33,689 nucleotides of DNA from Candidatus Gastranaerophilales bacterium (lineage in GTDB: Bacteria > Cyanobacteriota > Vampirovibrionia > Gastranaerophilales > Gastranaerophilaceae). The translations under genes and the position numbers were made by a program. The notes under the pieces were generated by a model. It was not told the origin of the DNA, made no database searches, and saw only the letters and a program-made list of their open reading frames with translations. Shown here piece by piece: positions 9,640 to 16,348 of the stretch. The stretch is taken from contig CALUTH010000004.1 of the NCBI GenBank assembly GCA_944323635.1, positions 1-33,689 of the forward strand, in the 5' to 3' direction. The stretch's first letter is position 1, and each line of letters begins with the position of its first letter.

Positions 9640-10035
9640 ATGAATATAGGCTACCTTACAAATTTTATAGTATATGCTTTTGCAATGTCCGGAGTGATGC
9701 TTATTGCGGTAAGCATTTACAAGAAAGTATGCGGTCTGCCAAACAACAAGCAGACAGGGAAACTGCTCAGCGTTCAGGACAAGTTAGCAATCGCACCGCG
9801 GAAAACTTTATACGTAGTAAAAGCGGGAGAAGAGTATTTTCTGGTTGCAGGAGATACCGAGCGTACAACAATGCTCTCAAAATTAGAATTAAACAAATCT
9901 TTATCGAGCGGAGAAGCTGTAAAGCATTTAAGCAATTTAAAAAATGAGGATATTCATATAACAAACAAGCGGATACTTCAAAAAATTAATGAACGTCTGG
10001 AGCAAAAGGAAGAAGAACAATGGAAAATGTACTAA
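9640..10035 (+). CDS. fliO: Flagellar biosynthesis protein FliO
   Basis: A 131-residue protein with one transmembrane helix near the N-terminus (about 6-28), then a small soluble domain with the FliO pattern of short strands (DKLAIAPRKTLYVVKAGEEY FLVAG). FliO helps assemble the FliP ring of the export gate. Identification rests on this topology and on its place directly before fliP, the order seen in many flagellar operons. Its end overlaps the fliP start by 16 nt, suggesting translational coupling. No strong Shine-Dalgarno precedes its ATG. The charged tail (EQKEEEQWK) doubles as the upstream region of fliP. Confidence 0.75.
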   Translation: MNIGYLTNFIVYAFAMSGVMLIAVSIYKKVCGLPNNKQTGKLLSVQDKLAIAPRKTLYVVKAGEEYFLVAGDTERTTMLSKLELNKSLSSGEAVKHLSNLKNEDIHITNKRILQKINERLEQKEEEQWKMY

Positions 10036-10658
10036 AAGACTTAAGTCCTGTTATACAACTATTAATTGTAATGGCATCATTCTCGCTGCTGCCGTTCATT
10101 TTTTGCTGTATGACCTCTTTTTTAAGATTTATTATTGTTTTTTCACTCCTCAAATCTGCAATGGGAGTTCAGGTTCCACCCGCGCTTGCAACTGTCGGAT
10201 TGTGTTTGATCCTGACGTTTTACACAATGGGCGGAGTTTTTCAAAAAATGTATGAAATGGGCTCAGTACCATACCAGAAAAACCAGAATATTGTTATGGC
10301 TATAAATGAAGGTTCAAAACCGCTTAAAGAATTTATGATGAAACAGACAAGGGAAAGCGATTTAGCCTTCTTTGTAGAATTGAAACGTAAAGAGCCGCCC
10401 AAAACACCGGAAGAAATCACCATCTGGGAAGTTGCTCCGGCTTATATTTTAAGCGAATTAAAAACCGCATTTGAAATCGGTTTTATAATTTACGTTCCGT
10501 TTATTGTTCTTGACCTTGTTGTTGCAAACATACTTCTTGCACTTGGTATGATGATGCTGTCACCGACAATTATTTCCCTTCCGTTTAAACTCCTTATATT
10601 TATCGCAGTAGACGGCTGGGCGTTAATTGTTCAAGGCTTGGTACAAAGTTATAATTAA
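10020..10658 (+). CDS. fliP: Flagellar export gate protein FliP
   Basis: FliP (SctR in injectisomes) forms the core of the export gate in the inner membrane as FliP5-FliQ4-FliR1. Diagnostic stretches are TSFLRFIIVFSLLKSAMG near residues 37-54 and, in the C-terminal half, YILSELKTAFEIGF, PFIVLDLVVANILLALGMMM and SPTIISLPFKLLIF. Four hydrophobic segments are visible. At 212 residues it lacks the cleavable signal peptide of enterobacterial FliP and starts directly before the first helix, which is closer to the length of SctR. It overlaps fliO and is followed after 9 nt by the tandem fliQ. AAGGAAG lies just before its start. Confidence 0.93.
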   Translation: MENVLKDLSPVIQLLIVMASFSLLPFIFCCMTSFLRFIIVFSLLKSAMGVQVPPALATVGLCLILTFYTMGGVFQKMYEMGSVPYQKNQNIVMAINEGSKPLKEFMMKQTRESDLAFFVELKRKEPPKTPEEITIWEVAPAYILSELKTAFEIGFIIYVPFIVLDLVVANILLALGMMMLSPTIISLPFKLLIFIAVDGWALIVQGLVQSYN

Positions 10659-10667
10659 GGGGGCGCT

Positions 10668-11513
10668 ATGGAAATACTTGCAAATTTTTTGGCTAAAGGT
10701 TTTATGGTAATGCTCTCTATATCTATGCCTGTTGTACTTACAGCCGCTGCCGTAGGTCTTATAATCGGGGTTCTTCAAGCAGTAACACAGATACAGGAGC
10801 AAACAATTGTTGCGGCGCCTAAAATACTACTTGTATTTATGGTTATATTAATCGGCGGATACACCTTCACCAATAGTTTAACAAACAATTTTCAAGAAGG
10901 AGCGAACCTTGCGTTCAATGTTCTGCCAAAAAATGAAACTTATGTTCTGCCTGCAGATTATCATAAATATTCCCCGCCTCTAACTCTTGTAAATGATGTA
11001 TCAAAGCGAACATTACCGGATGTAAGACACTTGATGGAATATATGGGAAGAGCAATATTATCAATGCTCGCAATTTCTATGCCTGCTGTTATAACCGCCG
11101 CAGCAGTAGGGCTAGTCATCGGGATTGTACAAGCAGTAACACAGGTTCAGGAACAAACAATCGTTGCGGCACCTAAAATATTTATGGTGTTTCTTGTTAT
11201 AATTTTACTTGGATTTGGTTTTATTAAAATCCTTGAAAACACTTTCAGGCAAGGATATGTACTGGCGTTTGAAGTTGCACCTGCAGAGGGAAGTTTTGCG
11301 CTGCCGGCAGACTATTACCGGTATACAACTCCTTTTGAAGGAGAAATGACAGATTCATTCAAAAATAAGCCGACATTAAATGAGATAATGAAAAACCCGG
11401 GCAAAGTTCCTTTTATCGACAGGCAGCAAAAAATCAAATATGATGCAAACAGAATGCCGCCGATGCCTAAACCAAATTTTGTAGAAACAAATAAAATTAT
11501 GGGGTGGGAATAG
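10668..11513 (+). CDS. fliQ: Tandem double FliQ flagellar export gate protein
   Basis: FliQ is normally about 89 residues with two transmembrane helices. This 281-residue protein holds two FliQ copies in one frame. Copy 1 (about 1-105) and copy 2 (about 119-223) align without gaps at an exact offset of 118: SMPVVLTAAAVGLIIG matches SMPAVITAAAVGLVIG, LQAVTQIQEQTIVAAPKI matches VQAVTQVQEQTIVAAPKI, and LPADYHKY matches LPADYYRY. The conserved QAVTQ-x-QEQT hairpin is that of FliQ/SctS. A hydrophilic Pro- and Met-containing tail of about 58 residues follows copy 2. Both copies look intact, with four helices in all. The gene has a strong SD (AAGGGGG) and its stop codon directly abuts the next ATG. 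Assignment to FliQ is firm; the effect of the fusion on gate stoichiometry is unknown. Confidence 0.92.
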   Translation: MEILANFLAKGFMVMLSISMPVVLTAAAVGLIIGVLQAVTQIQEQTIVAAPKILLVFMVILIGGYTFTNSLTNNFQEGANLAFNVLPKNETYVLPADYHKYSPPLTLVNDVSKRTLPDVRHLMEYMGRAILSMLAISMPAVITAAAVGLVIGIVQAVTQVQEQTIVAAPKIFMVFLVIILLGFGFIKILENTFRQGYVLAFEVAPAEGSFALPADYYRYTTPFEGEMTDSFKNKPTLNEIMKNPGKVPFIDRQQKIKYDANRMPPMPKPNFVETNKIMGWE

Positions 11514-11933
11514 ATGAAAAAATTAATTTTAATATGCACTTTGCTTACAGCACCAGCAGCTTTCGGACTTGAAAATTATGTAATAACCTCTAATAATACT
11601 ATTACGAATATAGAAAACAACACTCCAGACATAATAGAAGTTCATGAAATGACAACCATAATGAATGAAAAAAATACTGTAATAGTTGAATGCAAAAAAG
11701 AGGGAAAAGGAAAATTTTATTTAACATCAGACGGCAAAAAAAGTGAATTTGATATGAATATATCAAAGAATAAAACAGAGCTGAAAACAAGCGGTAATTA
11801 TACTTGTTATATACTTGATACTGCACCTGGAGTGTTTGAACTTGATCCGCCGCCTGCGGCAGCAACTAAAAAAAGAATATCGCCCAAAGGTCTGACATCT
11901 ATTGAAATTAAAATAGGGGATGAAGACAAATAA
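11514..11933 (+). CDS. Small secreted or periplasmic protein of unknown function in the fli cluster
   Basis: 139 residues with a clear signal peptide (MKKLILICTLLTAPAAFG, cleavage likely near residue 18), followed by a hydrophilic, beta-rich region (IIEVHEMTTIMNEKNTVIVE) and a short Pro/Ala stretch (DPPPAAATKKR). I do not recognise a family. The middle vaguely recalls the short beta-domains at the N-terminus of secretin or pilus proteins, but not enough to name one. Its ATG follows the stop of the double fliQ with no gap, and its stop codon overlaps the fliR start (TAATG), so it is locked into the export-gate operon. That suggests a job at the periplasmic side of the export apparatus or rod; this is inference. 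Confidence 0.75.
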   Translation: MKKLILICTLLTAPAAFGLENYVITSNNTITNIENNTPDIIEVHEMTTIMNEKNTVIVECKKEGKGKFYLTSDGKKSEFDMNISKNKTELKTSGNYTCYILDTAPGVFELDPPPAAATKKRISPKGLTSIEIKIGDEDK

Positions 11934-12712
11934 TGGAACAAATCATAAGCGGTATATCAACCTTATTTCCACAATTTAACGCTTATTTTTTTGCAGGCGT
12001 TGTAGTTTTTGCAAGGCTTATCGGATTTGTGCGTTTTGCACCTGTTTTCCACAGAACAGATGTAATATCTTACGTAAAAATAGGGTTTGTATTCCTGTTT
12101 ACAATTATGCTTACCCCCCTTCTTAACCCGCCGCCTGTGCCAAGCGGCACATCGCTTATGCTGCTTGTAATCCTTAACATAACCTGCGGGGCGATAATCG
12201 GGTACACGGCAAGACTTCTTATTCTTGCAGTTGAATCCGCAGGGGACATGATTAATACCCAGATGGGTTTGTCATCCGCCATGGTTATGGACCCGTCAAC
12301 AAACAGCCAAACCGCATTATTAAGCAATATCCTTACTCTGTTTGGTACTATACTGTTCATTCATATCGGCGGATTATACTGGATGTTTAAGGCTTTAATA
12401 AGAAGTTTTGAAATATTCCCGATATATGCAAGCAGCATCCCGCTCAATCAGATAATAAACATGGATTACCTTATTACAATGACATCTAATGTTCTCTATA
12501 TTGGTCTACAACTGGCAGCGCCTATTCTTCTTGCCACTCTCGGGCAAGATATTATACTCGGTATAATATCAAGAACAGCACCGCAGGTAAACGTATTCCA
12601 ATTAAGCTTCCTTTTTAAGCCCGTATTCGGGGCTGCTATAATGATCTGGATTTTACCCATGCTTGTAAACATAATCACTGACTTCTTTACTTCACATGCC
12701 GCAATTTTTTAA
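11933..12712 (+). CDS. fliR: Flagellar export gate protein FliR
   Basis: 259 residues with about six hydrophobic segments. The family signatures include FFAGVVVFARLIGFVRFAPVF at the N-terminus (helix 1 with the conserved FxRxxGFxxxxPxF pattern), the cytoplasmic-loop region ESAGDMINTQMGLSSAMVMD (conserved G-x-x-I-x-x-Q-x-G-x-x-x-x-x-x-D) and the QLAAPILLATLGQDIILGII region. FliR is the single-copy component that caps the FliP-FliQ assembly. It overlaps the preceding small secreted gene by one base and ends 24 nt before a bidirectional terminator shared with the convergent flagellin gene. No FlhB fusion or flhB gene follows here. Confidence 0.92.
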   Translation: MEQIISGISTLFPQFNAYFFAGVVVFARLIGFVRFAPVFHRTDVISYVKIGFVFLFTIMLTPLLNPPPVPSGTSLMLLVILNITCGAIIGYTARLLILAVESAGDMINTQMGLSSAMVMDPSTNSQTALLSNILTLFGTILFIHIGGLYWMFKALIRSFEIFPIYASSIPLNQIINMDYLITMTSNVLYIGLQLAAPILLATLGQDIILGIISRTAPQVNVFQLSFLFKPVFGAAIMIWILPMLVNIITDFFTSHAAIF

Positions 12713-12731
12713 AATAGAAGATACACAAAAT

Positions 12732-12759
12732 AAAAAGCCGGTATACACCGGCTCTTATT
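12732..12759. terminator. Bidirectional terminator between fliR and flagellin
   Basis: A perfect 7-bp stem, AGCCGGT (12736-12742) and ACCGGCT (12747-12753), with loop ATAC. On the minus strand it is followed by TTTTTAT, a good U-tract for flagellin; on the plus strand by CTTATTA, weaker, for fliR. Confidence 0.8.
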
Positions 12760-12790
12760 AATATATGAAAACGGTTTCTCAACCTAATTG

Positions 12791-13666
12791 TTAAATTAAA
12801 TCGAGTGCAATTGACGGAGTTTGGTTTGCTGTCGCCAGTAAAGTTGATGCAGCACTCTGAATAATTTGTTGTTGTATATAATTTGTTGATTCTTCTGCAA
12901 CATCGGCATCTCTGATTGTTGAGAGTGAAGATGTTTGGTTAATAGTTGCTACTTCAATTGATGATGCAGCTGATTCAATTTTATTTTGTGCAGCACCAAG
13001 GATAGTTACCCTGCTTGAAACATTTGCCATTGCTTCATCAAGAACTGAAAGCATTTCATGTGCTAATTCTGTGTCATCTAAACCTGCACATTTTTCAGCG
13101 ACTTCATCAATTGTATAACCGCCGCCAATTGCTCCAAATAATGCAGTACTTGTACAATCAGCAAATATATCCTGCGAAAGATTAATACGACTCGTTTCAT
13201 CCCCGTCAATACCAACTTGAATATTATAGCCTTCCGGTCTTACAGTGCCATCCATCAGCTTTAAGCCGTTATAATTACAAGACTTCGCAATACGGGTGAC
13301 CTCTTCAAGTCTTGCAGTAATTTCAGCCTGTATAGCTTCTCTTGAATCTTCACCGTAAGTATCGTTTGCAGCTTGTTCTGTTAATTCTCTGATACGTTGA
13401 AGGTGATCGTTAATTAAGTCATAGTTTCCTTCTAACGTTGTAAGCATGTCTGACCCGATTTGTGTATTATCAGAAGCTACATTGTAAGAACCTAAGTCTG
13501 CTTCCATCTGTACTGCAATAGAATAACCTGCTGCATCATCCATTGATGAGTTAATTCTGTACCCCGTGGTCATTCTTTCAATGGCAGTATTCAAACCATC
13601 AGTCGCAGATTGAAGGTTTGTTCTTACCTTCATCGAAATGATGTTCGTGTTAAGTGTGAGTGCCAT
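12791..13666 (-). CDS. fliC: Flagellin
   Basis: A 291-residue flagellin. The N-terminal D0/D1 region (about 1-145) has NLQSATDGLNTAIERMTTGY and INSSMDDAAGYSIAVQME, and the C-terminal D1/D0 (about 205-291) ends with paired helices (QQQIIQSAASTLLATANQ). The central variable region is short (about 145-200), so the filament probably has a small outer domain. The QRIRELTE segment at 90-97 matches the D1 stretch that TLR5 binds in enteric flagellins, so immune recognition is plausible. Three cysteines (C130, C171, C193) are unusual for a flagellin. AGGAGA lies 8 nt before the start. It is transcribed toward the fli cluster with its own promoter and shares a terminator with fliR. Confidence 0.96.
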   Translation of the reverse strand: MALTLNTNIISMKVRTNLQSATDGLNTAIERMTTGYRINSSMDDAAGYSIAVQMEADLGSYNVASDNTQIGSDMLTTLEGNYDLINDHLQRIRELTEQAANDTYGEDSREAIQAEITARLEEVTRIAKSCNYNGLKLMDGTVRPEGYNIQVGIDGDETSRINLSQDIFADCTSTALFGAIGGGYTIDEVAEKCAGLDDTELAHEMLSVLDEAMANVSSRVTILGAAQNKIESAASSIEVATINQTSSLSTIRDADVAEESTNYIQQQIIQSAASTLLATANQTPSIALDLI

Positions 13667-13690
13667 TTCTTTAAATCTCCTGTGCTATTT

Positions 13691-13735
13691 TCATATATTA
13701 ATACTGTGAGAGACTTTCTCCCTCACACTGTTATG
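13691..13735 (-). promoter_or_regulatory. Hairpin in the flagellin leader
   Basis: The presumed flagellin 5' leader contains a GTGAG/CTCAC stem with inner AGA/TCT pairing, lying between the putative transcription start near 13738 and the SD at about 13676-13681. It could stabilise the message or affect translation; function is not shown by sequence. Confidence 0.35.
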
Positions 13736-13744
13736 TTAAATGTT

Positions 13745-13775
13745 TTTTCGGCAAAGTTGTATTGTAACTAAGTTA
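13745..13775 (-). promoter_or_regulatory. Putative sigma-28 (FliA) promoter of flagellin
   Basis: On the minus strand GCCGAAAA (13752-13745) is close to the FliA -10 consensus GCCGATAA, with a TTAG element 15 bp upstream as a degenerate -35. The position, about 75-80 bp before the flagellin start, fits a late flagellar promoter. The -35 match is poor. Confidence 0.45.
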
Positions 13776-13796
13776 GAAGTTTCTCTAACTTTAGTT
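13766..13796. repeat. Inverted repeat overlapping the flagellin promoter region (candidate operator)
   Basis: AACTAAGTTAG (13766-13776) and CTAACTTTAGTT (13785-13796) form a near-perfect inverted repeat, 11 of 12 positions with one inserted base, around an 8-bp centre. It overlaps or directly precedes the flagellin -35 and lies about 107 bp before the divergent response-regulator gene. Size and symmetry fit a dimeric HTH regulator site. Confidence 0.5.
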
Positions 13797-13817
13797 GTAA
13801 AAATTTTCAGAAAAAAT

Positions 13818-13875
13818 CCCAACGTACATGAAAATCCCCCCAGTTGGGTAATATACTCCGTAACATGGATATAAT
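13818..13875 (+). promoter_or_regulatory. Possible promoter of the response regulator with a second inverted repeat
   Basis: A TATAAT (13870-13875) lies 27 bp before the start at 13903. A TTGGGT at 13844-13849 could be a -35, but the 20-bp spacing is long. CCCAAC (13818-13823) and GTTGGG (13843-13848) form an inverted repeat over that -35. A GGGAG SD lies at 13891-13895. Confidence 0.3.
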
Positions 13876-13902
13876 TTAATAATACCAGAAGGGAGTAAAA
13901 CA

Positions 13903-14577
13903 ATGACAGTAAAATCAAAAGTAATCAGAGTTGTAATCATAGAAGATTTCAAACTCACAAGAGTCGGTTTACGGTGCGCACTCAATGCAAACGAAGACAT
14001 TGAAGTCGTAGCGGAAAGCGATAATGCAACCGACGGATTAAACTTTATTAAAAGGCTTAATCCTGATGTAGTACTTATGGATTTAGGTCTTGCAGGCATG
14101 AATGGTATCGAAGCTACTATTCAGGTCAAAGCATTTAATCCTGAAATTAAAGTAATTGCTCTTACTTCGCATGACAGAGAAGAAGAAGTAATTGCAACAC
14201 TCAGTTCAGGGGCAATTGCTTACTGCTTAAAAGACATTGATCCTATTAAACTTGCGGATGTAATCAGGGATGTGGCACAGGGGGTATGCTGGCTTGACCC
14301 TGAAATTGCAACAAAAGTACTTAATGCTTTCCCTAAACAAGATACTGCAGGGATTCTTCAAGACAAAAATAACGACAAGAACCGTGTTCCGCTAACAGAA
14401 AGAGAATACGAAGTTTTAAAACATCTTGTTGCGGGAAAAAGCAATACGGAAATTGCAAAAGAGTTAATAGTAAGTGTTCATACCGCAAAAGCTCACGTTT
14501 GTTCAATTCTTCAAAAGATGTGCGTAAACGACAGAGTTCAGGCAGCGGTTAAAGCTGTAAAAGAGGGTCTGGTATAA
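13903..14577 (+). CDS. NarL/FixJ-family response regulator
   Basis: 224 residues. The receiver domain (about 8-125) has the acidic pair E14-D15, the phospho-acceptor D60 in VVLMDLGLAGMNG, the conserved Thr/Ser in IALTSH and the Lys in YCLKDID. The C-terminal LuxR-type HTH (about 160-220) starts LTEREYEVLKHLVAGKSNTE and continues with IAKELIVSVHTAKAHV. It therefore most likely binds DNA as a phosphorylated dimer. No histidine kinase is encoded nearby. Its position divergent to flagellin, with inverted repeats between the two, suggests it may control flagellin or itself; that link is inference. A weak GGTCT/AGACC hairpin with a T-run overlaps its stop codon. Confidence 0.93.
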   Translation: MTVKSKVIRVVIIEDFKLTRVGLRCALNANEDIEVVAESDNATDGLNFIKRLNPDVVLMDLGLAGMNGIEATIQVKAFNPEIKVIALTSHDREEEVIATLSSGAIAYCLKDIDPIKLADVIRDVAQGVCWLDPEIATKVLNAFPKQDTAGILQDKNNDKNRVPLTEREYEVLKHLVAGKSNTEIAKELIVSVHTAKAHVCSILQKMCVNDRVQAAVKAVKEGLV

Positions 14578-14592
14578 AAGACCGCAAATTTT

Positions 14593-14622
14593 TGTTTTCA
14601 ATCTATAACTTTGTTTAGAATA
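14593..14622 (+). promoter_or_regulatory. Possible promoter of a long leader RNA before ribH
   Basis: TTGTTT, 18 bp and TAGAAT form a moderate sigma-70 match shortly after the response-regulator gene. If used, the transcript would carry a leader of about 350 nt before ribH, including the folded element at 14801-14923. Confidence 0.3.
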
Positions 14623-14800
14623 CAATTTCAACAGACAAAATAAATCTTCGGGGTATATATAATTCAGATTTATCGAGACTGCAGGGTTTAAAGAAATAAA
14701 GATTAGTTTTACCGGTTATAAAGACAGAAAATAAGAGCATAACATTTTACAAAATAAAACAAAAGCTTAAAGACAATGGGGTTCTGTTTTTCAAACACAG

Positions 14801-14923
14801 GCAATTAATACATAGAGAGAACGAGAATAAAACAACGTACAATTAGTACGTTCTAGTGCTTTAGAGGACAATGACTCAGGGAGCCCGGAATACTTAATAT
14901 AAGTGACCGGGCTTCTTAATTGC
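14801..14923 (+). ncRNA. Candidate structured RNA (leader element or small RNA) upstream of ribH
   Basis: A long-range 8-bp helix GCAATTAA (14801-14808) with TTAATTGC (14916-14923) closes a domain with two internal hairpins. The first is a perfect 7-bp stem, AACGTAC/GTACGTT (14834-14840 and 14846-14852). The second is an 11-bp stem with two G-U pairs (14878-14888 and 14907-14917), whose core is AGCCCGG/CCGGGCT, topped by ACTT/AAGT. The closing helix and the base of the second hairpin compete for 14916-14917, and AGAACG (14818-14823) can pair with CGTTCT (14849-14854) as an alternative to the first hairpin. Such alternatives are typical of switches. The FMN riboswitch core is not present. I do not recognise the family. 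Confidence 0.45.
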
Positions 14924-14930
14924 ATAAAGC

Positions 14931-14957
14931 TTGTAAAAAGTTTGTTTGTGTTATAAA
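14931..14957 (+). promoter_or_regulatory. Possible ribH-proximal promoter
   Basis: TTGTAA (14931-14936) and TATAAA (14952-14957) are 15 bp apart, a short spacing, just before the ribH SD AAGGAG (14966-14971). It could drive the ribH operon independently of the leader RNA. Confidence 0.3.
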
Positions 14958-14980
14958 ATCTATATAAGGAGTAATGCATT

Positions 14981-15442
14981 ATGAAAACTATCGAGGGATT
15001 TTTAACACCAAATGGCAGCAGGTTTTGTATAATTGCCGCAAGATTTAACGAATTTATTACATCAAAACTTCTTTCTGGCGCGCTTGACGAATTGAGACGC
15101 CACGGAGTAAAAGAAGACGAAATTGATGTGGTATGGGTTCCGGGTTCGTTTGAAATTCCTCTTGTAGCACAAAAATGCGCACAAACAAAGAAATATGATG
15201 CAATAATTGCCCTTGGCGCGGTTATAAGAGGAGCAACCGCCCATTTTGATTACGTAAGTGCGGAAATATCAAAAGGTATTGCCAAAGTCGCACTTGATGA
15301 AGGGTTGCCTGTAATATTCGGAGTACTCACAACAGAAAATATCGAACAAGCAATAGAACGCGCCGGTACAAAAGCCGGAAATAAAGGTTCGGAAGCCGCA
15401 CGCACGGCTATTGAAACCGCTAACCTTATTAAATCGATATAG
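14981..15442 (+). CDS. ribH: 6,7-dimethyl-8-ribityllumazine synthase
   Basis: Condenses 5-amino-6-ribitylaminouracil with 3,4-dihydroxy-2-butanone 4-phosphate to the lumazine precursor of riboflavin, in the cytosol as an oligomeric shell. The 153-residue protein has the full family pattern: RFNE (21-24, F22 stacks on the substrate), WVPGSFEIP (52-60), [14 protein letters not shown] (79-92) with catalytic H88, and a C-terminal AGNKGSEAA segment. The start has a consensus SD AAGGAG with 9-nt spacing. It stands first in a five-gene run and no other rib genes are in the window, so the pathway is encoded elsewhere. Confidence 0.97.
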   Translation: MKTIEGFLTPNGSRFCIIAARFNEFITSKLLSGALDELRRHGVKEDEIDVVWVPGSFEIPLVAQKCAQTKKYDAIIALGAVIRGATAHFDYVSAEISKGIAKVALDEGLPVIFGVLTTENIEQAIERAGTKAGNKGSEAARTAIETANLIKSI

Positions 15443-15462
15443 TCTGTATAGGAGGATTGCCG

Positions 15463-16347
15463 TTGACCGAAGTTATTACCGAATTTGTAAACAAAAACAC
15501 CATTGATATTGATTTAGTGTCAACAATTGATATGGTAAAGAAAATGAACGACGAGGATAAAATCGTCGCAAAAGCCGTTGAATACGAAGCCGAAAATATT
15601 GCAAAAGCAATTGATATGATTGCCAAACAATTTTTAGCGGGAGGACGCTTATTTTATTACGGAGCAGGGACTTCAGGAAGACTGGGTGTTCTTGATGCCT
15701 CAGAATGCACACCGACATTTAATGTTCCGCCGGATATGGTTCAGGGAATTATCGCAGGCGGATATGACGCACTCCGTTCCGCAGTTGAAGGCGCTGAAGA
15801 CGATTTTGCGGCGGGTGTTGCCGATGCTAATGTTTTAACGGATAAAGATGTCGCAGTGATGATTTCTGCGAGCGGCAACCCGAATTATCTTATGGGGGTG
15901 CTTGCACGCGCCAATGAAATAGGATGTAAAACTATCGCCCTTACCTGCAACTCAAAGGGCAGAATTGTTGAAGAAGCGGCACATGTAATTTGCGTGGAGG
16001 TAGGACCGGAGGTTATTGCAGGCTCAAGCAGACTTAAAGCAGGAACCGCACAAAAGATGGTTTTGAATATGCTTTCAACCGGTTCAATGATTAAAATCGG
16101 GAAAACTTACAAAAACTTTATGATTGACCTGCAAGCAAACAATGAAAAATTGAAAGACCGCGCAATAAGGATTGTATCACAGCTTGCGGATGTGCAGCAC
16201 TCCGTAGCATTCACGACGCTCTTAAAGTGCGGATGGAATATAAAAACTGCTATTGTATCTTTAAAACTCAATATTGATAAAGAAGATGCAGAAAAAGAAC
16301 TTGCAAAACACAGAGGCGTACTAAGAAAAGTATTGGGAGATTTTTAG
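15463..16347 (+). CDS. murQ: N-acetylmuramic acid 6-phosphate etherase
   Basis: Cleaves the lactyl ether of MurNAc-6-phosphate to GlcNAc-6-phosphate and D-lactate during peptidoglycan recycling. The SIS-fold signatures are YYGAGTSGRLGVLDASECTP (with the catalytic Glu of the ASE motif), AVEGAEDDF, and MISASGNPNYLMGVL; GSSRLKAGTAQKMVLNM is near the C-terminal half. I chose TTG 15463 as start because the GGAGGA SD (15451-15456) sits 6 nt before it; the in-frame TTG at 15457 would leave no spacing. This gives 294 residues, the usual length. The next gene begins 1 nt after its stop, so the two are co-transcribed. Confidence 0.95.
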   Translation: MTEVITEFVNKNTIDIDLVSTIDMVKKMNDEDKIVAKAVEYEAENIAKAIDMIAKQFLAGGRLFYYGAGTSGRLGVLDASECTPTFNVPPDMVQGIIAGGYDALRSAVEGAEDDFAAGVADANVLTDKDVAVMISASGNPNYLMGVLARANEIGCKTIALTCNSKGRIVEEAAHVICVEVGPEVIAGSSRLKAGTAQKMVLNMLSTGSMIKIGKTYKNFMIDLQANNEKLKDRAIRIVSQLADVQHSVAFTTLLKCGWNIKTAIVSLKLNIDKEDAEKELAKHRGVLRKVLGDF

Positions 16348-16348
16348 G

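Noticed and set aside
8502-12712. Non-flagellar type III secretion system
   Set aside because: The switch protein and FliP recall SctQ and SctR, but fliO is present and flagellin lies alongside; no secretin, needle or translocon gene is seen.
14641-14700. FMN riboswitch before ribH, suggested by TCTTCGGGG at 14645-14653
   Set aside because: Only the first nine bases resemble the RFN element. The conserved inner motifs (GGGTGAAATTCCC, ACCGGCGGT) are absent, and the segment instead folds as an ATAAATCT/AGATTTAT hairpin.
14791-14979. Minus-strand ORF of 62 codons before ribH
   Set aside because: It runs antisense through the strong hairpins of the candidate structured RNA, lacks an SD and shows no protein-like pattern.
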